A stretch of 64,000 bases of DNA from Leuctra nigra (GCA_934045905.1 OW203768.1:6476316-6540315), one strand, 5' to 3'. Shown: positions 44,601 to 57,006, counted from the stretch's first letter. Numbers and translations are program-made. Notes: generated by a model from the sequence alone, not told the origin.

Positions 44601-45623
44601 CCTCCGCTGAGCGAACGAGTTAGAGCCTTCGAAATGCACGGATGACCTTGACCATGGATTCTCATTCAGTGCGGAATATAAAGTCAAATTTCCAGTGAAA
44701 CCAAAGAACCGATCTTGCTAACATTCAATGTGTAGAAAGTGATATTAACGACTTATTTGTGGAAAACTGGCCTGATCCGTTACTTCCTTTGCCTTGCAAA
44801 TCGTACCCACAAAAATAGAGATTCAAGCCGTTCTATTAAAATATTTCAGAAAGAGAAAGCTTTTCTGTTCACTGACTTGATATATCAATTCTCATAAATT
44901 AAATGAAACTACCAGCACATTCCATTTCGAATCACAAAATAAAGCTAGGAATCGTCCTTTGTATAAATGTAACTGCAGCCAGACGTGTCTGGAATCCACC
45001 CTCCCCATCCCCATGAAATCACTACATCTATCAATCACTGAGCACGCAAAGCAATTAACCAAATTAGAGAACTCTATCTGCGTAATGAACGATGCTATCT
45101 TTCATTTGATTTCGACGCTGAATAGTTTGAGGAAGAATGCGTAGACGACTCAGTTAAGAGTTGAGGGAAATCGAGCGTGACGTCTCAATAGTGTTATAAA
45201 ATAGATACAACTGTTATTATTGTCATGTCACGTGACTTCCACGACAGAGATGTGTTAAATATAGAATATCATGTAGATCATTGTATTTTACAAATAACAA
45301 ATTGTGAATAAATTGAGAAATTAATATGTATAATGTTTAAAAGTAAACGAACATAAATATTTAGATTAATTTAGTGATACCTAATCTTTGGTGATACCTA
45401 AAAATTCTGTAAAGTTTTCAAAACTAATAAAATGTTGACAAGAATAAAAGTTCTCTCCGCAATCGTTTACAGCGTTAAATAATATGAAATCATTTTATTT
45501 TTGGTGAAAAAAACGTATTAATTAAATATTGCATTGTAAATATTTATTATATAAAATATACACATATGAAAGCTGTTATTTTATTATAGATTTAAATGCA
45601 TTTTAAATAATTTTGTTTACAAT
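41686..45623 (+). other. Intronic stretch, no gene recognised
   Basis: AT-rich. A GC-rich patch at 43380-43570 has no coding pattern. The missing first exon of nested gene B should be here or further right on the - strand; no convincing candidate was seen. Confidence 0.4.
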
Positions 45624-46402
45624 AGGGCTGTGCGAGTTTGATATTTTAAGGTCGAGTCGAGTTCGAGTCATGTTCAGCAAATGTTCACCTATGTACTATT
45701 AGGTCATAAAATTATTATTCGACCATCACAAAATGAATAGAAATATTTACATTAATCATACATCATCTATACATTGTAGGGCTGCTAATTCATGTAATTT
45801 CGTATAATATGATAAGAGTATGTAGGTAAATAATTTTGATTCTCATACTACTGGGGTTTGAAGTGCTGCTAGTTGCTACTAGAAATTTGTAGCTTGGAAT
45901 GACAAGTAAAGATCTAAGCTTTAACAGCTACTGTATTTTGGGGGAAAAAATCCATGCAATCTGCAACTAGAAATACTACTAGGTACTAGGCACTACATAG
46001 AATGTAAAGGCCAAAGACCCTAGAACTTCCTTAGGCCAAAATTCTGGGTTTTTGCATTCCTAGAAGTATTGTCAGAAGCACTTAGACGAGTTATGTCACT
46101 TATCAGCAGGAATATCATATTTTACAAATCTCAACAATTTCATCCAACAATGCGTCATTATTATTTCATTGTGTGACATTTTAACAGAAATTCATGTGTT
46201 CTTGTGAGTTGAGGAGTGTATTATTGATGGAAGAAGTAGGTAGGGGTCTGTTAAGGATGTAGGCAAGATAGATATTGTCTTAAAAAAATAAAAAAAAAAA
46301 TAAAAAATTGAAAACTCGAAAAAGTCGAGTTTAACCCTTTTTGACTCGATTCACCCCCCAAACTCGACTCGAACTCGAAATTTCGAGTACTCGCACACCC
46401 CC
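45624..46402 (+). mobile_element. hAT-like non-autonomous element
   Basis: Left AGGGCTGTGCGAGTTTGATA and right GAGTACTCGCACACCCCCA are imperfect complements of the (C)AGGGGTGTGCGAG type common to hAT elements. Near-terminal GTCGAGTCGAGTTCGAGTC is mirrored by GACTCG/CTCGACTCGAACTCG. The interior is non-coding. Confidence 0.65.
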
Positions 46403-47305
46403 ACAAATAATTAAAACGTTATATTTGTTTCGAACGACACAAAATTACCCAGAGGCAAATAATTTTCCTCGGGTTAATTTATTCCGGAGTAATTAATTAA
46501 TAAAAATTAAATAATTGATATATAATGCATACAATGTATAAAAACAAATCTTCATAGCTGTTTTATGACGAGTCAATATATGAAATATTAACATCACTTC
46601 TAAATGCCTTACCCCAACTAATATTCTGGAATTACTAATTTTTTACAAATTAGTATCAATTTTGTGTAATTTAGTGTTCTAAGTTTTAAGTTGATCCAAG
46701 AAACAGCTTCGCAAATTAGTTTTTCACTGTAAAATCTATTTCCAATGCTCCGATAAATTTAAACATCTGACTAGGAGTATTGCTAATGACGTTCCTAGAA
46801 TGACCTAAGTAAGTACTGATTTAAGTTCAGAACATTACGATGAATAAGTTCAGAAACATAACTTAACTACTTATTTTCTGAACTTGGAGAGGTTGTTATT
46901 AATAATGGAACATCGCAACATAATATTTAAATGTTACATCAAAGCTCAATTTTATTCCCGAACCAGACGTTCCTCTTTAACATCTCGACCCTGAGGCATG
47001 GCGCCATGTGCTGGCGCCTGTAGGTACCGTCAACCTGTAATCCAATCAGAGCGCCGCTTTCAATATGCGAGCGATTCAATCCCCGTATATCGCGAACTGT
47101 CCAATACGTTTCTCTCTTACACTCATTGTGAACCCGTCATCTTTCTCCCTCACTCGTATGAATCGTGTCTACATTGTACTCGTCTCTCCATCTCTCTCGC
47201 GCCTCTTCTACGCGTGAATAGCTCTCTTCTTCGCACTCGAAGAAAGGTCTGAACCAATTCAATCAGCAGTTTATCTTGTAGGAGCGTCCACTCGGAAGAA
47301 TTGTT
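46403..47305 (+). other. Intronic stretch, no gene recognised
   Basis: Includes a pyrimidine- and CTC-rich portion at 47090-47240. No exon supportable. Confidence 0.4.
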
Positions 47306-47522
47306 CAACATGTTATATAACTACATCTGTCGCAACTACAATACCAGTGGCTTTAGCAACATGTTATATAACTATATCTGTAGCAACTACATATACCAGT
47401 GGCTTTAGCAACATGTTATATAACTATATCTGTAGCAACTACATATACCAGTGGCTTTAGCAACATGTTATATAACTATATCTGTAGCAACTACATATAC
47501 CAGTGGCTTTAGCAACATGTTA
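47306..47522 (+). repeat. 52-bp tandem repeat, interrupted by a Helitron-like element
   Basis: CAACATGTTATATAACTA-type units start at 47306, 47357, 47409, 47461 and 47513 (51-52 bp). The last unit breaks at 47522 and resumes at 48068 (TATAACTACATCTGTACCAA, ending near 48113). Confidence 0.9.
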
Positions 47523-48067
47523 TTGAGCGAGCGAAGCGAGCGACTCCTTATGACTCTTTTGACACGGGCCAATGTTTTTTTTTTTACTTTTGTCTGTTAA
47601 TTGGAGCAATGGAAGTCGCACCGTTTCACCGATCGATCTAAAATTTTGCACACATGTAGAGACAACCTTTTCCGATCTCTTGATAGGTTGAAAAAAGAAA
47701 ATGGTCTTCAATAAATGTGATCAAACTCATATTTTGCATGGTCATTAAGACCAACATTGTCTCTTATTTTACAAATTTTCAGCCCTATCAGTTAAGAACG
47801 TATGCACTTATTGACATTTTTAATAGCTGTCAGAGATGAAGTATCGAAATAACTGTTTTTCCATTGCCACATGGATCTGATTTGCTTTAGGAACCACAGT
47901 GTATAGATGTTATTTTCACGTTTCAATGAAAAGCAGATACATTTATGTTGACTGAGTGGATCATTTTTCAATTCAATATGAATGTGCGTTCTGTACGCAT
48001 TTCCGGTTCGAGAATTTGTACGTACCCGTGCTCGCTCATCAACGCGTTACACTGAGCGTTTTCCTAG
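47523..48067 (+). mobile_element. Helitron-like non-autonomous element, short copy with defined empty site
   Basis: Starts TTGAGCGAGCGAAGCGAGCG and ends with CGCTCATCAACGCGTTACAC, TGAGCG and TTTTCCTAG. It interrupts a 52-bp satellite unit precisely: removing it rejoins CAACATGTTA and TATAACTAC, as in the neighbouring units. It therefore inserted between A and T without any target duplication, the Helitron signature. The 5' end lacks TC. Confidence 0.75.
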
Positions 48068-48134
48068 TATAACTACATCTGTACCAACTACAATACCAGT
48101 GGCGCTACCTCAGTCTTCATATCAAACTTATTAT

Positions 48135-48640
48135 TTGGGCTAGGATGTTTAGGACATATCATTTTTTTTTTTGTGTTCAGACGCGTCTCAAAATGATACA
48201 TAAATATGTTTCGTGTGTTCCTGTTTTCAAAAATAAGGGTTTTATTTTGCCTGAAAATGCATTTTTTTCAATGTTTTAAGAATGCAATCCTTTTTCGCTA
48301 TTTTAAGGTCTTTGTGTACTTTAATTATTTAATTATTGGGGAAAATAATATCAAATATTAGTTACAAGTTACACATAAAATTGGTGGCTTCACAAAATTT
48401 CCATCCTCCACTTGGATGACCAACAACGATATTTGACACGTTGACACATTCATACAATAATTTAAGTTAATTTTAATATCTTACTCCAAATTCAACTCCT
48501 ACCAATAAAACGAATAATTATGTTAAAGAATATTACAAAGCCTAACATTTATTTGGTCCTTTTTCGGGATTCTATGTCCCTTTTTTAATTGTTATAAGGT
48601 ACTATTTGCCTGCCTTTTTGGACGTTTCATAGGTCCTAAG
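48135..48640 (-). repeat. Interspersed repeat, copy 2 (inverse of 23905-24335)
   Basis: GCTAGGATGTTTAGGACATA to GGACGTTTCATAGGTCCTA, the reverse complement of 23905-24335 with internal indels. Confidence 0.75.
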
Positions 48641-48744
48641 CACATTTTTACATTCTAAGCACACATTTTTGGGAGTGAATACATAAAGTAATCATTTAGA
48701 AATGTTCTGTTTTATAAAAAAAAAGTGTGTTTTACATTGTTCTG

Positions 48745-48925
48745 TTTGGAGGGCGGATGATGAATGATTTTGATGATAATGAATTATGATAGCTAGGAAG
48801 GATACGGCCGTGTCCTATTTGTGGGGAACCTGATTTCCATTTTCCTTTTTGACTGAGGAAAAACACGAAAACACACCTCAGTCAGGAAGGCAGGCCTCGG
48901 GAAACGAAGTCGGACATTCGTAGTG
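48745..48925 (-). mobile_element. Diverged SINE copy (family of 3679-3948)
   Basis: The - strand reads TTTCCCGAGGCCTGCCTTCC, TGACTGAGGTGTGTTTTCGT, TTTTCCTCAGTC and later ATCATAATTCATTATCATCA, in the same order as the body of the SINE at 3679-3948. Head not preserved. Confidence 0.6.
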
Positions 48926-49565
48926 CTTATTCAAATCTTCCCCCTACCCCTATGTTTGCAATTATCGTTGAACATTTCCTCAATTTGTGACGCTCGGTCA
49001 TTATAGACTACCACTTGTAATATTATTTAAAACAAAATGCTGGTACGCAAAGGTAATTTTAATGAACTCCGTGTTTAGTTACATTTTTAGATGTAATTAA
49101 AAAGTAACTGTAATTATTTGGTTTATATTAAATACTCCTTGTTTTGTAAATTAACCCTTTCATCTTCTAATAATGCAATGGCCACTGTGACGTAAGCTTA
49201 AAATAGCATACATTATTAGATACGGAAGTGCTGACTATAGAATAGTTTTATTGGTAAAGATCAAGTAACAAAAGGTGTCTTTACAGTACGTTTACCACCA
49301 AATAGGTAGTAAAACAGTTCAAATCTGCAATGAAAATATCAACTGCATTACTAATTGTCAAACAGTTGTGAAATGTGGACGGGCCCATATTTTTTAGATC
49401 GTTCGAGTGCTCGTATAATCGAGAACGTCGTATGACGTCAATAACATTTTTAGTTAATAAATACACGTTTTTAGTGAAAACTTACGTGAAATGGCACTGG
49501 AAACACAGTTCACACAGACGGTTCTGCTTTGTTTACATCGGCCATCTTGGACATCGACCTGGTTC
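48926..49565 (+). other. Intronic stretch, no gene recognised
   Basis: Nothing supportable seen. Confidence 0.4.
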
Positions 49566-49696
49566 CAGGGCTGCGATCGTGTAAAATGACAACTTCCTTG
49601 TCACGGTGACAAGACGCTAGAAGCCCGTGAATAACATTGAGATGAGAAGCTTGTCACTGCGACAAGTAAGTTGTCATTTTACACGATCGCAGTCCT
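49566..49696 (+). mobile_element. Foldback MITE (131 bp)
   Basis: AGGGCTGCGATCGTGTAAAA and TTTTACACGATCGCAGTCCT are complements. Inner arms (GACAACTTCCTTGTCAC / GTGTCGCAGTGACAAG type) also pair. Confidence 0.85.
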
Positions 49697-49872
49697 GATT
49701 CTACAACTATTTTCGATTGTTAGCGGAATCGCAATGTGTATAAAGCTTTTGTCAAAATCTTATTGCTACCGCTTTACAGTTATCGAATCGTAATATTGCA
49801 CATCCCCTAGTGACCTACAAGGCACTAAACGGTCTCTTTGATCGCGACTGATGACGTGTACTCTGTTGACAG

Positions 49873-49984
49873 CCGCGCAAGGGTTCGACGCCTCGACGCC
49901 GCTGTCTCCCGAGGGCTCGACGTCGTCGGGGGCGCTCGGCGTCGACGACGACAGGCGTCAGCGACGTCGCAGCTCGGCGGTGCT
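49873..49984 (+). CDS. Rim: Rim exon, Ser/Thr/Asp linker
   Basis: 112 nt after TGTTGACAG, phase 1 in and phase 2 out, donor gtaagt. The split Ala codon joins QLG of the previous exon to AAQGFDASTPLSPEGSTSSG, continuing ALGVDDDRRQRRRSSAVL. RRRSS is a basophilic-kinase-type motif of the sort seen in RIM linkers. The exon is a sharp GC-rich island in AT-rich intron. Confidence 0.8.
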
Positions 49985-51203
49985 GTAAGTGATGCGCTGG
50001 AACTTCCTGTTGCATGATTGTGTTTTAGGAGATACTATAATAATACGTTTATTTAGTTCCACAGATGATAGTATTTTCAAAGATTTTGTATAGCTTTTTT
50101 TTTCAAAACTTCATCCCCAGAAAAAATCAATCTTTGTACCGTTTTGGAAAATTGTTATTTAACGGATGAAGAATCCGGATAAAAACTAATTAATTCTGAT
50201 AAGACATAACATGAGCGACCGTAAACAGACTTTTAGTCAAAATAAAAAAATATGTACATTTTTTTGCTCAAAATTAGTTGAGTTGGTTATGCATTGAAAC
50301 GTAAGCATTTTCTTTGTTTCTTTGCTGTTTGAACGATACAAATCAATTTGCTGCAAGTATTCTATAAACGCTGTTACTATAAAATTAATTATTTTCAATA
50401 TTAAATTTTAACATTTGTAACTTTGGCTATTTTGGAAAAGAAACGTAGTAAGTACTATTCTTTTAATTAAATGACCAGGAAAATATAAATACAATGAAGT
50501 CATGAAACAAAAATTTAATTTTTTCCCATGATGTAAAGTTTTGAATATGTGCCAAGACATTTTAGCATCTTACCTTTACGTTAGATAATTGTAATTTTGA
50601 CTAATTTTATTAAAATAAAATTGTCGCACTTGGTAAGTAACTGTTTGTAATTGTCGCTGAAAATTACCTTGATTTTGAAAATATTTTCTTAATTTATTGT
50701 CCCTTCGTCCACACACAAGAAAATCTCTTATTGACAACTGAAAAACTGGACTATGTTATTGAAACGGTTTATATTTTACTGATCGCTAAATTCAAAATCA
50801 ACAGTTCACTTTGAAACTAAATTTATTTCATCGACGTTAAATTACCTGATGTAACATCATGTCTATTGCCATTCAACTGATTTTAATTGGCATTAATGTT
50901 CTTTCGCTGGATATTGGTTTCGTTTTACCGGCCCAATGGTCGTCTATTAGTTTTATTCGAATATTCAGCGAGGTTTAATGACAAACAATACATTATTTTC
51001 ACTGAGCGAAAATGTAAAAATAAATACAAACATTCGATCAGCTTTATGGCTCTGCACTTCGCAGTTTGCTTTTGACGCATGGAGTACTCGTTACAGAGGC
51101 TGTAGAAGACCGGCCAATATACTGTTCAAAACATTATGGTGCAGTGTATAAACCCCAATTTAGGGCAAATAGTGCAAATAGTGATAGAAACATGGGAATT
51201 TTT
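49985..51203 (+). other. Rim intron, no gene recognised
   Basis: AT-rich, no exon or element ends identified. Confidence 0.5.
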
Positions 51204-51653
51204 GTACTTACTAATTCGACCATAAGAAATCCAAAAATGTATGGCTCCAAGCTGAATTCCTGCAATATTTGGAGTAATTAATAAATTAAATCATAAATTT
51301 TAGTAAACTTGTCAAATTACACGCTGTTTTCGAGTAATTAAAACACATAATATAAGTACCTTGATTCATTCTTTATGAATGAAATACCAAATTTAGGATT
51401 TGAAGATTGATTTTAATTTCTTCAATATTTAATTGAAGTCTGAATTATTCAAATTTTAATAAAACAATTGACGGTGTATATTTTTAATAGTAATTAATTA
51501 TATATAATATTCAATTTTAAAATTTCCAAAAGGTCGCCAGTTTCTTGTTTTATTTGACATTTATTGTTTAATTAGTTAATAACTACGAAAATTGCAGGAA
51601 TTCAGCTTGCGGCCATACATTTTTCAATTTCTCATGGTCGAGTTAGTAAGTAC
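51204..51653 (+). mobile_element. MITE with ~60-bp inverted ends
   Basis: GTACTTACTAATTCGACCAT at the left and ATGGTCGAGTTAGTAAGTAC at the right are near-complements. They continue through AAATGTATGGCTCCAAGCTG / CAGCTTGCGGCCATACATTT and GAATTCCTGCAA / TTGCAGGAATTC. The ~325-bp interior is AT-rich. Confidence 0.85.
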
Positions 51654-52100
51654 TCAAATGTTCATGTTTGTATCACTATCACTAATGAAAACATGTCATT
51701 TGAGAGATACAACTCTGAAATGGAAATTTAATTAATGGAGGGAAAGGTTCTGCCCCCAAAGCACGTCAGGTTCGTTAAGGGGCCTTCCCGCAGATTCCCT
51801 GCAGGACTTAATTTGTGCTTTTTACACAACGATACAGAGTTTGGGACGCTGAAAAGACGACATATTGGAGAAAAACCTGGTCAAAATAACACTTAAACTG
51901 GGAACTGGTGAAAAATTAATAAAAATACTGGGTAATATGTAAATAAATTGCTAAAATTAATAATTCGGATTGTGTAAAGTTTTCAGAGAATTTAGAAGAA
52001 AGGGGACAAATATGTAGATTTATTTTACTATGGTGTCGAAGGTGTCCAAGCTCCACCTATTCCTGCACTTATAAAGTCAGTCGTTGCATGTTGCTCTAGT
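51654..52100 (+). other. Rim intron, no gene recognised
   Basis: Nothing supportable seen. Confidence 0.4.
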
Positions 52101-52680
52101 GACCGTCCGTCTATACACACTCACACCGTTCTACTCTGTAGAAGCAGCTTGTATCGATTACACGTCTGTTTAGCATTGTTTATTCAACACGTATCTGTAC
52201 GTGCCACGTAGTTGCGGCTATCAGCAGCCTGGGATGTCATTGCTAGTGGCCGTCCGTCTACACACTCACATCGTTCTACTCTGTAGAAGTAGCTTGTATC
52301 GATTACACGTCTGTTTAGCATAGTTTATTCAACACGTATCTGTACGTGCCACGTAGTTGCGGCTATCAGCAGCCTGGGATGTCATTGCTAGTGGCCGTCC
52401 GTCTACACACTCACATCGTTCTACTCTGTAGAAGCAGCTTGTATCGATTACACGTCTGTTTAGCATTGTTTATTCAACACGTATCTGTACGTGCCACGTA
52501 GTTGCGGCTATCAGCAGCCTGGGATGTCATTGCTAGTGGCCGTCCGTCTACACACTCACATCGTTCTACTCTGTAGAAGTAGCTTGTATCGATTACACGT
52601 CTGTTTAGCATTGTTAATTCAACACGTATCTGTACGTGCACACGTATTTGCGGCTTCACCCGGCTATTAGCAGCTTGGGA
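52101..52680 (+). repeat. 145-bp tandem repeat, four copies
   Basis: CCGTCCGTCT recurs at 52103, 52250, 52395 and 52540. Units share CACTCACATCGTTCTACTCT, GTATCGATTACACGTCTG and GGCTATCAGCAGCCTGGGAT. The last copy is altered (extra CGTATTTGCGGCTTCACCC). It is not at an exon boundary and looks non-coding. Confidence 0.92.
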
Positions 52681-53565
52681 TATCATTGCGGCGTCGTTGC
52701 TTGACGAGACACTTATGACGTAGAGGGTGAAGATGAGTGAAGCGTCTCTTGCTGAATCTCGAGAGTAGTAGAGAGTCTAACTTGGAACAATGTTTACTGG
52801 GAGTATGCAAACTATCTTGTTTGATGAAGTGGTTTATTACTTAAATTACTTCACAGCGTTTCATTTGTATGTTTTACTTAATAAAATAGACGGTATATGA
52901 AAAATATTTTCACGTATAATAGTAAAGTTAAGCTTTCACAACATGTATTATTCTGTTCAAGACTTTCGGACTAGACGAGTATAATCAATTACGCTGTTAC
53001 TGTATTTTTCTATAGGCATTCCTGTCATCTCCAGGCCCAATAATGGCAGTAACTAAAGTATACAATTGATAAATAATTGATAATAGCAAATGTTGATAAT
53101 TAATGATTTTCCACGACTATAATCCAAAAGTGTTTAATACCAAAATATCTTCAAAAGACTGTAAGTACTACAAATGTAAAATGTTTTACTACGAAATTTT
53201 TAAATTCTTACGGAATGAAGAGTTTCCCGTTCAATTAAGAAATATATTAATATTATAAATACATTTGAAATCATAAAAGAGTATAGTTTGGCCAAGATGT
53301 CCCTTGAAAGTATATCATTTTAATTCGAATTATTTTCCAAAGGGTCAGAGGTGCCCAAAGAGAAAACCTAGAGATGTTCAATTCTGTGTGAAAGTTTATG
53401 AACTCGTCCAGCTAACCTATTGACTGCAATTCAACAACTCATTCCAGAACACGTCGAGATCTTCTAACGTATTTGGGCGTCACAGCAACTTCAACTGATC
53501 GACATCGCCGACAGCAGCCCTTGAGCATTCTTGTGATGATGAAGTGGTATTGTTTTCTGTGTCAG
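52681..53565 (+). other. Rim intron, no gene recognised
   Basis: AT-rich sequence between the 145-bp repeat and the next exon. Confidence 0.45.
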
Positions 53566-53741
53566 ATCTGACCTCGGGAACCGCGCCCTGCCCGCGACGC
53601 CTCCCGGCGGCTCGCGCCCCCTCGTGCCGCCGCGTACTCTCGAGGACCTCCAGAACGAAACCGCCCCAAGGAGACAGGCGTCGGTCGACGGCGAGGCCAT
53701 CAAGATCGTCATCCACGACGTCGACTCCGACTTCAACTTCA
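53566..53741 (+). CDS. Rim: Rim exon upstream of the PDZ domain
   Basis: 176 nt after TCTGTGTCAG, phase 2 in and phase 1 out, donor A|gtaagt. Read in the frame set by the previous exon, it gives SDLGNRALPATPPGGSRPLV, PPRTLEDLQNETAPRRQASV and DGEAIKIVIHDVDSDFNF. The acidic EAIKIVIHDVDSDF stretch immediately before the basic PDZ leader is consistent with RIM organisation. GC-rich against AT-rich flanks. Confidence 0.82.
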
Positions 53742-53815
53742 GTAAGTTCATTCGATTTCTAATTTATACAACAATTCAGTGAAAGGAATGCAATCGTCCA
53801 GACACGTAAGAAGTG

Positions 53816-53834
53816 GGGGGGGGGGGGGGGGGGG
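53816..53834 (+). repeat. Poly-G run (19 bp)
   Basis: G run within the short intron between the exons at 53566 and 54243. A C-rich run follows near 53979-53992. Confidence 0.9.
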
Positions 53835-54242
53835 ATCACGTAGAAATGTACCAAATTAACGCCTGAATTCTAAATTTTTCTGGGGTTGTGCGCCCCGGAC
53901 CCAGATTTTGCGCCCCGGACCCCACATTGTCTTCGTAGACACTAGTGTCTGCAACTCAAATTCTTTTACTATATTATTCCCCCCCCCACCCCTTGGAAAT
54001 TTAGTTCCTACGCGCCTGCAATTGTCTAATGCACATTGAGCCATTTCTAGAACGTTCACAGTTGTTTAAATTTGCTGGACTTTTCCAACTTTGTATTAGA
54101 CTTTACTTTCATTGTGGGAATATATGAATTTGTCTTCAAAGCAGCAATACCAGTAATTTAAAAAAGTTATCCCTTCTTATTGTATTAGTATGTTAGTAAG
54201 TTACTAAATGACATTGACAACATATTCGTTTTTCTCCACCAG

Positions 54243-54305
54243 CGCGGCCGGGTCCAAAGAGGAGAGTGACCCTGAGAAGAGATCCCTCTGACAAAGCACA
54301 TAGGA
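54243..54305 (+). CDS. Rim: Rim exon, basic leader of the PDZ domain
   Basis: 63 nt after CTCCACCAG, phase 1 in and out, donor gtgagt. The join gives SDFNFT then RPGPKRRVTLRRDPSDKAHR. The K/R-V-x-L-R-R-D-P stretch matches what leads directly into the PDZ domain in insect RIM. The PDZ, C2A and C2B exons are not in this window. Confidence 0.82.
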
Positions 54306-56021
54306 GTGAGTACTATCTTTATGTTTACAACTTCTTTGGCACCTTCTCGCGTTGTGACGGCAACTTCTGTCTCGTGACACTGTATTACGGTATTACATTC
54401 TCAATATAATATTACAGTTTAATGGAGAATTTATTAAGAGATCCAAACACGACTGATATTTGAACTAAGTTTAGATAAAATAGAAGTCGTGTCAATAATA
54501 GGTACTTTTTATGGGTGATGTCAAGATCATAAAATTCTGTCACATAAAAGTTCTAATGTTCGAATTCAATACGTTACAACTGACCCGACGTTGAGTCATA
54601 AATGTTGCGCAATTTTTACGATCGTTTTGACGACGACGTCAAATGTAAACCCTCCCCCGTATTACAATGTTGACCTGGAAGTTCGACCCAGTTTGATCCG
54701 TCTGCAGAGCAAATGAAGATGAATGAGGAAAGTTGTCGGGCGGATCATTTCTGTCCCTGAGCGCTTGGACTTTGCTTCGAACTTCACTGGCGTCAAGTTA
54801 GCTCCAACGAGGCGGTATTTCATTCACCCAGGGGCTTGTGTTTCATGCAAGTAGCGTCTTTTACTAGTTGGTCAGGGTTGCTGGTTGCGATCTGGCAGCG
54901 ATATTGATTCGGGAAAGGTAGTTGTGTTCAATTGGCTGAAAGCAATAATCAATATAGAAAAAATAAACACAATATCATTATTCTTGGGAAATAATAAAAC
55001 TGTTTTGTGATTTTACAATGCTCTAAATCAGCAGTAAAATAAAACTACAACTCAATTGTTATTGGTTAAAATTAAAAGATTTAACTGAAAACTTTCATGA
55101 ACATTGAATATGCAAAGCACTGACTTAAATAACGGAGCTTACTACAAAGCAAAAATAGAGCTTTTCTTCCTTCCGTTTTGTTTGAGGATTTAAATAACGA
55201 GAAAATAATTAATTTTTGCCAACGAAATGGTCTAAATTAAATGCCTCCATGGACAAATTAAATAACTCCTATGACAAAACATGGAAAAGTCATCCACATA
55301 TAATAAATCATTAGCTTACGGTACAGTCGCATTCAGAAGTTGTACAAGCCATTTCTGAATGCTACTGTACTATAAATAAAAACACCTAATGGATGTAGGT
55401 AAAGCTTGGATAATGGCATTTATATAAACTGAAAATGCAAATGTAAAATGCAATAAAACGCATTAATATAAATCCAGTAAATCCCATGATGGATAATAAT
55501 TCGGCGAAATGGCGGCTTACAATTTGTCGAATGGAATTGAGTAAAACTATGCCCTCTGAGGTGCACTGATTTTTTGCCGCGAGAGTATTCGAGTCTATGC
55601 TACAGGATTAAAACGACATTAAATCTCTGGAATATCTCTCGCTAAAAACTACGAGGGGAGGTAAAAATTAATTTAGATTTGGAATCGCGCAACATTTTAA
55701 TGGTTTTACATAATAATCCTCTTCGAATTGAATGTTCAAATATAAACCTGGGAAGTTTTAAGTCCTCTCTTCAAATATATAGGATTCCATTCGCGGAATC
55801 AATTCATGTTTACTGATGGTTTTAAGAGGGAAGGTTATCTAAGAAAATAATCAAATTTATATCCTGATTGTTTCACTAAAATCTTTAAATTGCTTTCTGA
55901 ACCATAAAAATTGGAATACAATGTGTTCATCGACTGAATGACTATGATGATATGTTGAACAATACGTAAGGAGGCGATCGTGATATATTGGTATAAACCT
56001 TCCCATCATTTGCTGTCCTGT
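54306..56021 (+). other. Rim intron, no gene recognised apart from one hairpin
   Basis: AT-rich. A short hairpin is at 55318-55374, listed separately. No exon found. Confidence 0.45.
55318..55374 (+). other. Short hairpin
   Basis: GGTACAGTCGCATTCAGAA and TTCTGAATGCTACTGTACT pair with one bulge around a ~14-nt loop, giving ~18 paired bases. It may be a tiny MITE; it is too short for a typical microRNA precursor. Confidence 0.5.
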
Positions 56022-56175
56022 AGGTTAGCTCAGCTGGTAGATCACTTGCCCGGAAACTTGGTTCGAGCCCCGGTTAGTCCGGATATTTTTAACAACACTC
56101 ATCCCTTCACTTCATCCTGAATCCTGGAAGTTCCCCATTCAGTTGTTGAAGATAAATCCTTTGTTCACTGGATTT
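56022..56175 (+). mobile_element. tRNA-like SINE, single-headed copy
   Basis: GGTTAGCTCAGCTGGTAGAT and GGTTCGAGCCCC (A and B boxes), then the body AACAACACTCATCCCTTCAC and the GTTGAAGATAAATCCTTTGT tail, as in 38747-39031. Part of the anticodon-to-variable region is missing. Confidence 0.75.
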
Positions 56176-56726
56176 AAAATCTAATTAACTCTTTTTTTTA
56201 AAACAAAGGGTAGTCGAATTGAAGTATTCTGATGGCGTAATTGCAATTGCAGATAATACTTGGCAGAAGTATTAGTCATATGAAGTGTCATTTGAAGTTA
56301 GAGTGGGATATCAAACTGACACAATCAGAGATAGATAGAGTGGAGCAGTGAAAACTATCACAGAAACTCATTTTAAATGAGTTCAGCAATAAAAGTTCAG
56401 CAGTGAGTGAAACACGAGTAGGAAGTAGCATCGATTAAAAGTCAAATTATCAATAGTCGTAGGAAGACGATATTATGATTATTTCTGTTCAGTTCCTCTC
56501 CATTTCACTCAATCTTCCCACCATTCACTAGCTCTCTCTCTTTCTTCCCATAGGTATTTAATTCACATATTAAATTTAATGCTAAATGTGGAATATCGAC
56601 AGGAAAAGGAAAATCTGTAATACAGATTAAAAAATAAGATAATCTTTAGTGCAACAATTTAATATCAATGACTATAACATATAATATAACAGGTAGGTGC
56701 TTCAAAACAGCATTGATAGGTGATAA
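56176..56726 (+). other. Intronic stretch, no gene recognised
   Basis: Nothing supportable seen. Confidence 0.4.
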
Positions 56727-56946
56727 TAATGGGGTTGTTCACTGCCATTTGCTCTCACTCGCAGCGCTAGCGGCAATGGAGGTATCTCTCTCTGATTGGT
56801 TGGTCTCTGAATCCAAGATCTATGAATCAAACTCCCGCCAAGGTTTAAAAACCTTTCATTCCGCTAGATGCATTTTGATTGGCTCTCTCCCTGACGATTA
56901 GAACAGCAGCGCCATCTACAATAGTTTTGCGTGAACAACCCCATTA
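56727..56946 (+). mobile_element. MITE with TAATGGGGTTGTTCAC ends
   Basis: Left TAATGGGGTTGTTCAC and right GTGAACAACCCCATTA are exact complements. It is 220 bp and lies 60 bp beyond the stop codon of nested gene C. The open frame crossing it is incidental. Confidence 0.85.
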
Positions 56947-57006
56947 AACCAACATTCCCGTGCATAAAATTCTAAAACAAAATCAAGTAAAGTACAAGTG
57001 TCAAAG

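Noticed and set aside
56668..56901. 77-codon + strand frame near nested gene C
   Set aside because: Lies across a MITE with exact inverted ends; no independent coding evidence.
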